Positions 7,576 to 15,433 of a DNA stretch of 64,000 nucleotides are shown in pieces. Origin of the DNA: a virus. How positions within the stretch are numbered: position 1 is the stretch's first letter; each line of letters begins with the position of its first letter. The notes beneath the pieces are model-generated. The model saw nothing but the letters and a program-made list of their open reading frames with translations, had not been told where the DNA came from and made no database searches. The stretch is from positions 1-64,000 of the IMG/VR virus record IMGVR_UViG_3300042562_000678, one strand, 5' to 3'. The position numbers and the translations under genes were made by a program.

Positions 7576-8240
7576 TGAAGCCTGTAACGTGGAGCCACAG
7601 CGCTCTTAAAAACTTTGAGGGATGCCCCCGCAGATACCACGAGGTAACCGTGCTCAACAACTTCCCATTTCAGGAGACTGAGGCAACACGCTACGGCACA
7701 AGCTTTCACACAGCGGCGGAAGTCTACATTCGGGACGGCACACCGTTGCCCCCTGAGTTTGATTACGCCAGGGGAGCGCTTGATGTATTGATGGCCATGC
7801 CGGGCAGGAAGCTGTGTGAGTATGAGATGGGCATCACCCCGGACTTGCAGCCGTGCTCCTTCAACGAACCCAAGCGGTGGGTCAGGGGCATTGCCGACTT
7901 GCTCATCATTGATGACGACAACCTGACAGCGCGGGTGGTTGACTACAAAACAGGCAACAACAAGTACCCAGACCGAGACCAGCTAAAGCTCATGTCCCTC
8001 ATGGTGTTCAAGCACTTCCCCCACATACGCAAGGTCAGTTCGGCGTTGTTATTTGTGGTGAAAAATGATATGGTCAAGCACAGCATGACCGTGGAAGAGG
8101 CCGATGCTGAGTGGTGGAATTACCGTGAGCGCGTAGCCAGACTTGAAGCGTGCTTCGCTTCAAATACCTGGAACCCCAAGTCCTCTGGCTTGTGCCCGTG
8201 GTGTCCTGTGAAATCTTGTGAATACAACCCGAAACATTGA
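7575..8240 (+). CDS. Cas4/RecB-like PD-(D/E)XK nuclease with Fe-S-type cysteines
   Basis: 221 residues. It begins 'WSHSALKNFEGCPRRY', the usual first motif with a Cys, then 'RYGTSFH' (metal-ligand His). Next come 'RWVRGIADLLIID' (Asp) and 'ARVVDYKTG' (D-x-K), the core of the nuclease. The C-terminal cluster 'CPWCPVKSC' supplies three more Cys, as in the iron-sulfur Cas4/AddB class. Probably a 5'-3' exonuclease used in phage DNA recombination or host DNA degradation. It overlaps the previous stop by 1 nt. Confidence 0.85.
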   Translation: MKPVTWSHSALKNFEGCPRRYHEVTVLNNFPFQETEATRYGTSFHTAAEVYIRDGTPLPPEFDYARGALDVLMAMPGRKLCEYEMGITPDLQPCSFNEPKRWVRGIADLLIIDDDNLTARVVDYKTGNNKYPDRDQLKLMSLMVFKHFPHIRKVSSALLFVVKNDMVKHSMTVEEADAEWWNYRERVARLEACFASNTWNPKSSGLCPWCPVKSCEYNPKH

Positions 8241-8251
8241 AAGGAACATTC

Positions 8252-8512
8252 ATGCCTTACAAAAACCCAAAAGACCGCGACACCTATCCCGCGTATGCGC
8301 AAAAACCAGCCGTCATTAAAAAGCGTGCCGAGCGAAACAAAGCCCGCGCCATGCTGATGAAAGAGGGTCTGGTGCACAAGGGCGATGGCATGGATGTCGA
8401 TCACAAGAAGCCTGTAGATAAAGGCGGCAAGACGGTGCGCAGCAACCTCAGAGTTAAACCCGCATCTGCCAACCGCACTTTTGACAGGACAAAAAACCAC
8501 TCAGTTAAATAA
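8252..8512 (+). CDS. HNH-type endonuclease-like protein
   Basis: 86 residues from ATG 8252, which has AAGGA seven bases upstream; an in-frame TTG at 8237 (TTGA overlap) is an alternative start. The C-terminal half carries 'MDVDHKKPVDKGGKTVRSNLRV' in two parts and 'NRTF'. The D-H pair, the 'GG' turn, the Asn and the final Asn-Arg match the compact HNH fold. It lacks the usual CxxC zinc knuckles. Likely a DNA-nicking or -cutting enzyme; target unknown. Confidence 0.65.
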   Translation: MPYKNPKDRDTYPAYAQKPAVIKKRAERNKARAMLMKEGLVHKGDGMDVDHKKPVDKGGKTVRSNLRVKPASANRTFDRTKNHSVK

Positions 8513-8525
8513 CCGGGAGAAGCAA

Positions 8526-8636
8526 ATGACATTTGAGAAATGGTGGGAGACCCTCACAGTCGCAGAGCAAAAGCTCATAGGCTACAACGTAGCCCGATTC
8601 GTTTGGGAACAAGCCCTGGCGCTAGGAAAAAAATAA
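8526..8636 (+). CDS. 36-aa phage micro-protein (FEKWW...AEQKLIG family)
   Basis: ATG follows GGGAGAAGCAA, the strong extended ribosome-binding site of this genome. The peptide 'TFEKWWETLTVAEQKLIGYN' plus 'ARFVWEQA' resembles small conserved peptides in many phage genomes. It is one amphipathic helical hairpin, with no membrane segment. Function unknown. Confidence 0.6.
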   Translation: MTFEKWWETLTVAEQKLIGYNVARFVWEQALALGKK

Positions 8637-8649
8637 ACTCGAGAAGCAA

Positions 8650-10209
8650 ATGCAAATCATAGAAGACAAAGCACTACTGTTCACTACCCGCAACCCCCAG
8701 AAGTACAGCATCATCCCCAAGTCCAAAGTCATGCCCCGCGCTGATGGTGGCTTTGATGTTGCCGTCTACTGGGGGCTGGATGAAGCGCGTGTGTTGAAGA
8801 ACCTTGGCGTCAAAGATGTACCCTCGCCCATCATGCGGCGCTACGCTTGGCCCGGTAGGTACAAGCCCATGGCGCACCAGAAAGAAACCGCCGCATTTCT
8901 GACCATGCACCGCAAGGCGTTTGTGTTTTCCGAACCAGGCACAGGCAAGACGCTCTCCGCATTGTGGGCAGCAGACTACTTGATGCAGCGCGGAGACATT
9001 CGCCGGGTATTGGTGCTGTGCCCACTGTCGATCATGCAGTCCGCATGGCTGGCAGACTTGAACAGCAGCGTCATCCATCGCTCTGCCATCATCGCGCACC
9101 ACGCGCAGGCTAGCCGCCGCATCGAGATGATTCAGCAAGACTACGAATTTGTAATTGCCAACTACGATGGGCTGAACCTGGTTGCGTCTGAGATCGTCAA
9201 TGACGGGCGCTTTGATCTGGTGATCGTTGACGAAGCCAACGCATACAAGACCGTGACCACCAAGCGCTGGAAAGCGCTCAAGTCCATACTCAGGGCCGAC
9301 ACCCATGTGTGGATGATGACAGGCACACCAGCGTCTCAGTCCCCTGCTGACGCGTATGGGCTGGCCAAGATCGTCAACCCCGATGGAATCCCCCGCCTGT
9401 ACACAGGCTGGCGCGACATGGTAATGAACAAGATCACCATGTACAAGTGGGCGCCAAAAGCCAACGCCCCCGATCTGGTGCACGAAGCCCTGCAACCCGC
9501 CATCCGCTACACCAAAGCGCAGTGCCTGGACTTGCCGCCTGTACTAACCACCACACGGCAAGTACCGCTGACCCCACAACAAGCCAAGTACTACAACCTC
9601 CTCAAAGACCGCATGCTTGTGCAAGCCGCAGGCGAGACGATCACCGCAGTCAATGCGGCGGCAGCACTGAGCAAGCTGCTTCAAATCAGTTGCGGTGCGG
9701 CATACACAGACGAGAAGGAAGTCATTGAGTTTGATTCAGCGCCGCGTCTGGGTGTGTTGGAGGAGATACTCGAAGAGACCGACCGCAAGGTGCTTATCTT
9801 TGCGCTGTTTCGCAGCACCATCGACACCATCCAAACACACTTGCTCAAGCGCCACATAACCGCTGAGTGCATCCACGGCTCAGTCACACCACCCAAACGC
9901 GCTGACATCATCCGCCGCTTTCAAAACGAGCCTGACCCCCGCGTGTTGGTTATGCAGCCGCAGGCTACGGCACATGGGATTACCCTGACCGCTGCCGACA
10001 CTGTTGTGTTCTACGGCCCGTTGATGAGCGTTGAGCAATACATCCAGTGCATAGCCCGTGCGGACCGCAAGGGGCAGAACTCAGACAAGGTGACAGTCAT
10101 CCACATCGAGGGTAGTCCCATCGAGAAAAAGATGTTCAAAGCCTTGGAGGGCAAAGTAAGCGACAACTTACTTTTGACCCAGATGTTTGATGCAGAAATA
10201 AATTCTTGA
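8650..10209 (+). CDS. SNF2-family DEAD-like helicase/ATPase
   Basis: 519 residues, RBS GAGAAGCAA. Superfamily 2 motifs in order: Q-like 'KPMAHQKETAAFL', Walker A 'EPGTGKT' (~95), Ia 'VLVLCPLSI', DEAD-box variant 'DEAN' (~193), III 'MMTGTP' (~222), then RecA domain 2 with 'KVLIFALF', 'IHGSV', and motif VI 'QCIARADRKGQ' (~466). This is the compact phage SNF2/Rad54-like translocase. It probably remodels or unwinds DNA during replication or recombination next to the polymerase and nucleases. Confidence 0.9.
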   Translation: MQIIEDKALLFTTRNPQKYSIIPKSKVMPRADGGFDVAVYWGLDEARVLKNLGVKDVPSPIMRRYAWPGRYKPMAHQKETAAFLTMHRKAFVFSEPGTGKTLSALWAADYLMQRGDIRRVLVLCPLSIMQSAWLADLNSSVIHRSAIIAHHAQASRRIEMIQQDYEFVIANYDGLNLVASEIVNDGRFDLVIVDEANAYKTVTTKRWKALKSILRADTHVWMMTGTPASQSPADAYGLAKIVNPDGIPRLYTGWRDMVMNKITMYKWAPKANAPDLVHEALQPAIRYTKAQCLDLPPVLTTTRQVPLTPQQAKYYNLLKDRMLVQAAGETITAVNAAAALSKLLQISCGAAYTDEKEVIEFDSAPRLGVLEEILEETDRKVLIFALFRSTIDTIQTHLLKRHITAECIHGSVTPPKRADIIRRFQNEPDPRVLVMQPQATAHGITLTAADTVVFYGPLMSVEQYIQCIARADRKGQNSDKVTVIHIEGSPIEKKMFKALEGKVSDNLLLTQMFDAEINS

Positions 10210-10276
10210 AAGGAGTTGCAAAAGAAAAAATACTGTGTACCATGTCCAACCTTAGACAAAAAAACAGGAGAAACAA

Positions 10277-10681
10277 TTGAGCGAAACCGCTGTACCACTC
10301 GACAGGCTTACGAAAATCTACCGTAAGATAAAAGCTGAGATCGACACCATGACGCAAGAGTACGACACCAAATTGGAGACACTCAAAGCGCAACAGGACG
10401 AGATCAAGTTTGCAATCAAAGACCAGATGAAGGCGCTTGGCGTCTCCACGGTCAAAACCCCCTTCGGCACCGTGAGCATGCGTACTTCAACGCGCTACTC
10501 AACACAAGACTGGGCATCGTTCAAGGAATTCATCCTTGAGCACAGTGTCGTGGACTTGTTAGAGAAGCGCATTGCACAAGGCAACATGCGCACGTTTCTT
10601 GAAGAAAACCCTGGGGTAGTTCCCCCAGGCTTGAACTCAGTCTCTGAGTTTCAAGTTGTCATAACCAAACCAACCAACTGA
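10277..10681 (+). CDS. coiled-coil early protein, unknown function
   Basis: 134 residues from TTG 10277, preceded by AGGAG at 10266-10270. Residues ~8-50 form a heptad-rich helix ('KIKAEIDTMTQEYDTKLETL'). Next is a beta hairpin 'KTPFGTVSMRTSTRYSTQDW', then 'FLEENPGVVPPGLNSVSEF'. This combination recurs in phage replication regions beside a presumed ssDNA-binding gene. The layout (coiled coil, then hairpin) is reminiscent of Gam-like nuclease inhibitors, but I cannot show homology. Confidence 0.65.
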   Translation: MSETAVPLDRLTKIYRKIKAEIDTMTQEYDTKLETLKAQQDEIKFAIKDQMKALGVSTVKTPFGTVSMRTSTRYSTQDWASFKEFILEHSVVDLLEKRIAQGNMRTFLEENPGVVPPGLNSVSEFQVVITKPTN

Positions 10682-10686
10682 CCATC

Positions 10687-11598
10687 ATGAGCAATATCAC
10701 GCTTTTTTCCCCCACAAATGTTCCTGCATTCGCCCGTAACAATGAGTTGTCCGACACCGCCAAAGCCCTCACGGGCGGCAACGTCTCCAGCGTTAAACGC
10801 ATCTCCATCAAAGGTGGTGTGTTCCGCTTGGTCGCAGGCGGCAAAGAGATTGCGTCAATTGATGAACGCCACATGAACGTCATCATTGTGAAAGCCGCCC
10901 CCAAGGTGAGCCGCATCTTCTACGCCAAGTCCTATGACGCCGACAACATCGCTGGGCCTGATTGCTGGAGCAATGATGGTGAGCGCCCCGACCCCACCGC
11001 CGCAAACAAGCAGTCGGTGACTTGCATGAATTGCCCGCAGAATGCGGCTGGTTCTGGTCAAGGTAATACCCGCGCTTGCCGCTACCAACAGCGCCTTGCT
11101 GTTGTGCTTGAGAACAACCCCACGGGGGATGTGTTGCAGTTGACCCTGCCCGCCACTTCGGTGTTTGGTAAGGAAGACGGCGACAAGCGCCCATTGCAGG
11201 CATACGCCCGCTTCCTGGCCGTGCAGAACCCGCCTGTGAATCCCGAGCAGATCGTCACCGAGATGCGCTTCGATACTAAGGCCGAGGCTCCCAAGCTGCA
11301 CTTCAAACCTGTGCGCTGGTTGACTGAGGAAGAGTACGAGGTCATCAAGACCCAGGCTGACAGCCCCGATGCGCAACGCGCAATCGTGATGACCACGGCA
11401 CAAAGCGATGGTGTGAAAGCCGCTCCTGCGCTAGCCATCCCCGGCAAGCCCCCTGCGGCTGAGAAGAAGCCCCAGGCCGAGCCTGTGGCGGAAGCTGACG
11501 AGGAACCCGAGGTGCGTAGCACTGCGGCCAAGCCCTCGGCTGTGCCAGCCAAGAAGAGCAAGTTGGCGGACATTGTGTCTGACTGGGACGATGAGTGA
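10687..11598 (+). CDS. probable phage single-stranded DNA-binding protein
   Basis: 303 residues. The body is beta-rich with 'VKRISIKGGVFRLVAGGKEIAS' in two parts. Next is a Cys cluster: 'PDCWSNDG', 'VTCMNCPQN' and 'RACRYQQR' (about residues 97-137), likely one zinc site. A Pro/Ala/Glu-rich flexible segment leads to an acidic C-terminal tip 'ADIVSDWDDE'. An acidic tail with an aromatic residue is the hallmark of SSB and T7 gp2.5-type proteins that recruit replication partners. Position between helicase and primase fits. SSB function is inferred. Confidence 0.6.
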   Translation: MSNITLFSPTNVPAFARNNELSDTAKALTGGNVSSVKRISIKGGVFRLVAGGKEIASIDERHMNVIIVKAAPKVSRIFYAKSYDADNIAGPDCWSNDGERPDPTAANKQSVTCMNCPQNAAGSGQGNTRACRYQQRLAVVLENNPTGDVLQLTLPATSVFGKEDGDKRPLQAYARFLAVQNPPVNPEQIVTEMRFDTKAEAPKLHFKPVRWLTEEEYEVIKTQADSPDAQRAIVMTTAQSDGVKAAPALAIPGKPPAAEKKPQAEPVAEADEEPEVRSTAAKPSAVPAKKSKLADIVSDWDDE

Positions 11599-11605
11599 GG
11601 CCAAC

Positions 11606-11833
11606 ATGAAAGACAACAAAGAAGAAACCTTCATGCAGACGGTGTATGTGCTTAACGGCATCACCTATGTGCCGCACTACCGCAACCCCTCGGTCTTTGT
11701 CGGCCCAGGCTACCCGCGCTTCACGCGCCAGCGTTACTCAGACACTGAACTGCGCAACGCAGGTGCGCAGCAAGGGGGCTTCCCGTTGTGGAAGCGCAGT
11801 GACTATGGCGTTGTGACGGACCAGCAACCTTGA
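11606..11833 (+). CDS. 75-aa hypothetical protein
   Basis: Three in-frame ATGs (11591, 11606, 11633) are possible; 11606 has GAGG five bases upstream and was chosen. The protein is rich in Tyr, Arg and Pro ('VGPGYPRFTRQRYSDTELR') and looks beta-structured. No family recognised. A GC-rich hairpin follows its stop. Confidence 0.5.
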   Translation: MKDNKEETFMQTVYVLNGITYVPHYRNPSVFVGPGYPRFTRQRYSDTELRNAGAQQGGFPLWKRSDYGVVTDQQP

Positions 11834-11837
11834 ACCA

Positions 11838-11857
11838 GCGGGGGCTTCGGCCCCTGC
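11838..11857 (+). terminator. TTCG-tetraloop hairpin after 11833 stop
   Basis: An 8-bp stem (five G-C pairs plus a G-T pair and two further pairs) closes a TTCG loop directly after the stop codon. There is no following T-run, only ATTAAAG, so termination may be weak or it may instead stabilise or process the mRNA. Confidence 0.4.
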
Positions 11858-11864
11858 ATTAAAG

Positions 11865-12143
11865 ATGGCCTACTCCGAAAAAACAATCAACGCAATCATG
11901 CGTGCCCCCAAGACTCAAGGCAATCAGCTTGGGCGGTGGGCCGCGCATCACAACTTCTCGGTCGTGCGCATCTCCAAAGCTTTGGGTGTGTCCCGCCAGA
12001 CTGTCTACAACTGGTTTGAAGGTGGCGACATCTTCCCCGCATACGAGTATCGCGTCGAGACCATGTTGAAATTCCTACAAACCGCACACTCGGCTGACGA
12101 TGCCTGGAGAAAAATATGCGCACACTACAACCTCGAACCTTGA
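11865..12143 (+). CDS. helix-turn-helix protein (XRE/Cro-like)
   Basis: 92 residues. The HTH is clear at about residues 34-53: 'VVRISKALGVSRQTVYNWF', with the canonical Gly-Val-Ser turn and a recognition helix ending in 'NWFEGG', typical of Cro/C1-type proteins. It lies immediately after the hairpin at 11838. It could regulate early or late promoters of this phage, possibly the palindromic sites of the right arm; that link is speculative. Confidence 0.7.
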   Translation: MAYSEKTINAIMRAPKTQGNQLGRWAAHHNFSVVRISKALGVSRQTVYNWFEGGDIFPAYEYRVETMLKFLQTAHSADDAWRKICAHYNLEP

Positions 12144-12301
12144 GTAACAGCGAATTTATCCGCATTGCGGCAGACGAACTGGACTCACACGACAACCTGC
12201 CCCGTCAATGGCAAGTTGAATTGCTGCGCCGCTTCATGGCGCTGGCACCCACTGACGAGCACCCGCTCAAAGACCCTCAGCAGCTCGACCTGTTTAAATA
12301 A
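12140..12301 (+). CDS. 53-aa hypothetical protein
   Basis: Start taken as TTG 12140 in a TTGA overlap with the HTH gene; an ATG at 12116 in the same frame would overlap by 28 nt. A helical protein with 'IRIAADELDSH' and a C-terminal 'DPQQLDLF', which resembles a short clamp-binding (QxxLxLF) peptide at the very end. That resemblance is suggestive only. Confidence 0.5.
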   Translation: MSNSEFIRIAADELDSHDNLPRQWQVELLRRFMALAPTDEHPLKDPQQLDLFK

Positions 12302-12315
12302 TCCGAAGGACTTCC

Positions 12316-15210
12316 ATGACCCCGCTTGAATTTCTAGCGGTCGTTTTGCCGTCCCCGGACAACGGGCTGTACTGTGCGGCAGAGCTATCAACAAAAAAGA
12401 AGGAGCATATCTATGTGCAATACACGGAGGAAATCACCCCCACCATAGACAAATGGGTTCGTCAACAAAAGGACGTGTACTTTGCGGTATCCACCTTTGA
12501 GAACAAGGGCAAGCGCACAGCGGACAACGCCCGCTTCATTCGCGCACTGTTCGTTGACATGGATGGGTACGCCACCAAGAAGGACGCAGCCACCGCGCTA
12601 AACGAGTTCTTGGCAAAGACAGGTATTGACCTGTTGGGTTCGCCCTACGTTGTCGGTTCTGGTGGTGGGTTGCACTGCTACTGGCCTTTCACACAGGATG
12701 TAGCAGTCGATGAGTGGAAGCCTGTGGCGGAGAACTTCAAGCGCTTGTGCAAGCAAGAAGCCTTGAGCATCGACATGACCGTGACAGCAGACGCCGCCCG
12801 AGTGTTGCGCGTGCCCGATACGTTCAATCACAAAGAGAAGTACGGCACACCGCGCAAGGTTCGCATACTGGCTGAAGGCGACACCTTTGACTTCCACACA
12901 CTGGCCGAGCACATCCGCAGCCAACTGAAGGCGCTGCCCCCCATGCTGCCGCCCAAGGGCAAGACGGATTTGGCAATCCCTGGTGAGAGGCCTGTAGCCA
13001 CGGTGTCTGCAACGACAGTGAAGTTGTTTGAGAACAGCGTTACCAAGTTCAAGAACATCCTGGTCAAGACCAAGGCTGGCAATGGGTGCGCTCAACTCCA
13101 GCACTACGCGGAGAACGCCGAGGACGATGGCATGGAGCCGCTGTGGCGTGGGTGGTTGAGCATTGCGCAGAAGTGTGATGATGGCGACAAGGCCGCTGTG
13201 TGGCTGTCCAATCTGCACCCCTACGATGAAGACCGCATGCACAGGAAACTGGCGGAGATCAAAGGCCCGTATCCATGCGTGAAGTTTGATTCGGAGAATC
13301 CAGGCATATGCAACGGGTGTCAGTTCTTTGGGAAGATCACCAACCCACTGATGCTTGGACGCGAGACCGCCGTATCCACCGCTGAAAAAGTTGTGGAAAT
13401 CCAGTCAGCGGATGACACAGTAAAAAAAGTAGTACGCCCTGAACCGCCCAGGGGCTACGTGTACGGTGAACGGGGCGGCGTGTTTATCGAGAAGGAGGAT
13501 GAGGACGCGCAGGGGAATGTAAGCAAGCGCTACACCATGCTGTTGCCCTACGACTTCTTCCCGGTAGACATACTGAACAACCAGGGAGAACACATCGTGC
13601 ACATGCTAGCCATGCGCCCATCACTTGTGCAAGAGATTACGTTTGCACAGAAAGCGGTTGCAGGCAAGGATGAGACGATCAAACATCTGATGGCGCAGAA
13701 CATTGTGGCTGCGTTTGGTTCAGGGAACGACATAAATTTATACAACTACGTGAGGTCTTGTGTGGAGAAAATGAGCAGTGAAAAGAAACCGATTGATGTG
13801 CCAGCGCATTACGGCTGGCAAAAAGACGGAACCTATGTGTTCGCCGGGCGTATCTACGCCGCGCACAAGCCGCCTATTGAGGTGCCCATGCCTGGGCTTG
13901 AGAACATCGTGATGAACACCCAGCCGACAGGCTCCCTGGAGACTTGGCGCAAGGTCATCAACCTGCTGGTGCGCCGCAAGCTGTGGGATCACTTGGCGAT
14001 TATTCTCCTGGGTGCTGGCGCTCCACTCATGCGGTTCACGGGCCTGTACGGGTTGACTGTGCACTGCGCGTCCAGCGAATCGGGCACGGGTAAATCCTTG
14101 GCGCTTGATGGCGCGGCATCTATCTGGGGCCACCCAACGCACTACCGCACAGGGTCAGGCACCTCGCCTGTGGCTATGCAACAGCGTCTGGGTTTGCTAC
14201 ACAGCAACCCGCTGATAACCGATGAGATCACGACCAACAACCGGGCTGACTTCGAGTGGTTCCCATCCACGCTGTTCAGTGTGAGCGAGGGTCGCGGCAA
14301 AGAGAGGATGGAGTCGGGCGCAAACAAAGAACGCTTGAACCTGTCCACTTGGCAGACCATTGCCATCATGTCGTCCAACATGCCAGCTATTGACTACATG
14401 ACCAGCGTTCGCAAGCACTCATCCGAGGGCGAGTTGCGTAGGCTCATCGAGTACATCATGGACGAGAAGCTGGAGTGGAACGCCGATGAGATCGAGATCA
14501 TCAAGTCGCTCCAAGACAACTACGCCGTGGCAGGGGATGCGCTGGTGCAGTACATGGTTGACAACCAAAACCTGCTCAAGACGTTGGTGCCCGAGACCGT
14601 GCGGCGCATGTACGAGGAGTACAAGGCTCCCAACGACGAGCGCTTCTGGATGGCGGGGGTAGGCTGCGCTATTGCCGCGGGTGTGATTATGAACAGCGAA
14701 CACGCCAAGGTTGCCGAGTTCCCCCTGGCCGAGATACTGGAGAGCTACCGCCGCCAGATCACAAACCAGCGCCTGAGTATCAGCGGGGGCAAGCGCAGTG
14801 CCGAGGATGTGCTCAACGCCTACACCCAGGAATACCAGGGCAAGTTTGTCATCGTCAAGTTTGGCGAGAAAGCTGGCCCCTTGGCGCATCTGGGGGACGG
14901 TACTGCGGTGGACAAGAACACCACCAGGGGCGAGGTCATGGGCCGCGTAGAGTGGGGCGTAACGCCCGACCACATAGACTTCTTCATTGAAGAGCGTCTA
15001 CTCAAAGCATTCTGTTCAAACCGCAGCTTCAGCTACACCGCGCTCAAGCGCCAGCTTGAGAAGGACTTCACCGTGCAGTACTTAAAGAAGAAGGACTTGC
15101 TGGCCAGGACCAGTGGCCCTCCGCTTCGAGTCGCCGCCATGCACATCAGCCGCCGCATATCGGAAGTGGATGAAGAAATTAAGAATCAATTATCCCTGGG
15201 CGCGGCTTGA
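12316..15210 (+). CDS. primase-helicase fusion protein
   Basis: 964 residues. The N-terminal ~270 residues look like an archaeo-eukaryotic-type primase: acidic motif 'FVDMDG' (~78), 'SGGGLHCYW' (~115) and 'DAARVLRVPDTFNHK' (~158). A middle segment with 'WRGWLSIAQKC' and Cys residues 'CVKF...CNGCQFFG' resembles the PriCT/zinc linker. The C-terminal ATPase carries Walker A 'SESGTGKS' (~590) and Walker B 'PLITDEIT' (~632), then 'IAIMSSNMP' as sensor. It should prime and unwind DNA at the fork with the family A polymerase. Start ATG 12316 follows GAAGGA. Confidence 0.8.
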   Translation: MTPLEFLAVVLPSPDNGLYCAAELSTKKKEHIYVQYTEEITPTIDKWVRQQKDVYFAVSTFENKGKRTADNARFIRALFVDMDGYATKKDAATALNEFLAKTGIDLLGSPYVVGSGGGLHCYWPFTQDVAVDEWKPVAENFKRLCKQEALSIDMTVTADAARVLRVPDTFNHKEKYGTPRKVRILAEGDTFDFHTLAEHIRSQLKALPPMLPPKGKTDLAIPGERPVATVSATTVKLFENSVTKFKNILVKTKAGNGCAQLQHYAENAEDDGMEPLWRGWLSIAQKCDDGDKAAVWLSNLHPYDEDRMHRKLAEIKGPYPCVKFDSENPGICNGCQFFGKITNPLMLGRETAVSTAEKVVEIQSADDTVKKVVRPEPPRGYVYGERGGVFIEKEDEDAQGNVSKRYTMLLPYDFFPVDILNNQGEHIVHMLAMRPSLVQEITFAQKAVAGKDETIKHLMAQNIVAAFGSGNDINLYNYVRSCVEKMSSEKKPIDVPAHYGWQKDGTYVFAGRIYAAHKPPIEVPMPGLENIVMNTQPTGSLETWRKVINLLVRRKLWDHLAIILLGAGAPLMRFTGLYGLTVHCASSESGTGKSLALDGAASIWGHPTHYRTGSGTSPVAMQQRLGLLHSNPLITDEITTNNRADFEWFPSTLFSVSEGRGKERMESGANKERLNLSTWQTIAIMSSNMPAIDYMTSVRKHSSEGELRRLIEYIMDEKLEWNADEIEIIKSLQDNYAVAGDALVQYMVDNQNLLKTLVPETVRRMYEEYKAPNDERFWMAGVGCAIAAGVIMNSEHAKVAEFPLAEILESYRRQITNQRLSISGGKRSAEDVLNAYTQEYQGKFVIVKFGEKAGPLAHLGDGTAVDKNTTRGEVMGRVEWGVTPDHIDFFIEERLLKAFCSNRSFSYTALKRQLEKDFTVQYLKKKDLLARTSGPPLRVAAMHISRRISEVDEEIKNQLSLGAA

Positions 15211-15433
15211 GAAGGGGCAGGGGTTTTTTGTCCCCTGCCTTGATCTAGACGCTACCCGCGAAGAGGGCTTGCGCAAAGCCCTTCACTACCGCCTGTTTGA
15301 TGCCCGTGCCGAACCCTGTGTTCGGGACGGGTTTACTGGCGTGTGGTTCTTTCGGATTGTTTATAAAACCGCTCCGCAATCTTGTTCTCAAAGCGCTTCA
15401 AGCGATCCAGGCGCTCGTCCTTCTGAGCCGTAG
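15170..15433 (+). CDS. small conserved phage protein (YPWARLEKGQGFFVP family)
   Basis: 87 residues from ATG 15170, overlapping the primase-helicase end by 41 nt. 'INYPWARLEKGQGFFVPCLD' followed by 'GLRKALHYRLFDARAE' and 'GVWFFRI' is a frequent pattern in small phage proteins of unknown role. The last ~33 codons run antisense into the 3' end of the leftward giant gene (101-nt convergent overlap); the family-like part ends about there. Confidence 0.65.
   Translation: MKKLRINYPWARLEKGQGFFVPCLDLDATREEGLRKALHYRLFDARAEPCVRDGFTGVWFFRIVYKTAPQSCSQSASSDPGARPSEP
15216..15239 (+). other. GC-rich hairpin inside the end of the early operon
   Basis: An 8-bp perfect stem GGCAGGGG/CCCCTGCC encloses a T-rich loop. 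It lies just after the primase-helicase stop but inside the next small gene. Without a T-tract after the stem it is unlikely to be an efficient terminator; it may attenuate or process the transcript. Confidence 0.3.
15303..15331. terminator. hairpin between convergent operons
   Basis: A 6-bp stem CCGAAC/GTTCGG with a 5-nt loop, extended by CCCG/CGGG across an internal mismatch, ends 2 nt before the last base of the leftward giant gene. On the + strand it is followed by TTTA. It is the best-placed candidate for ending both convergent transcripts, though the T-tract is poor. Confidence 0.35.

Noticed and set aside
10216-10326. Small Cys-containing frame starting TTG right after AAAGGAG
   Set aside because: No spacing between the Shine-Dalgarno sequence and the TTG, no other start, and it overlaps the better supported gene at 10277.
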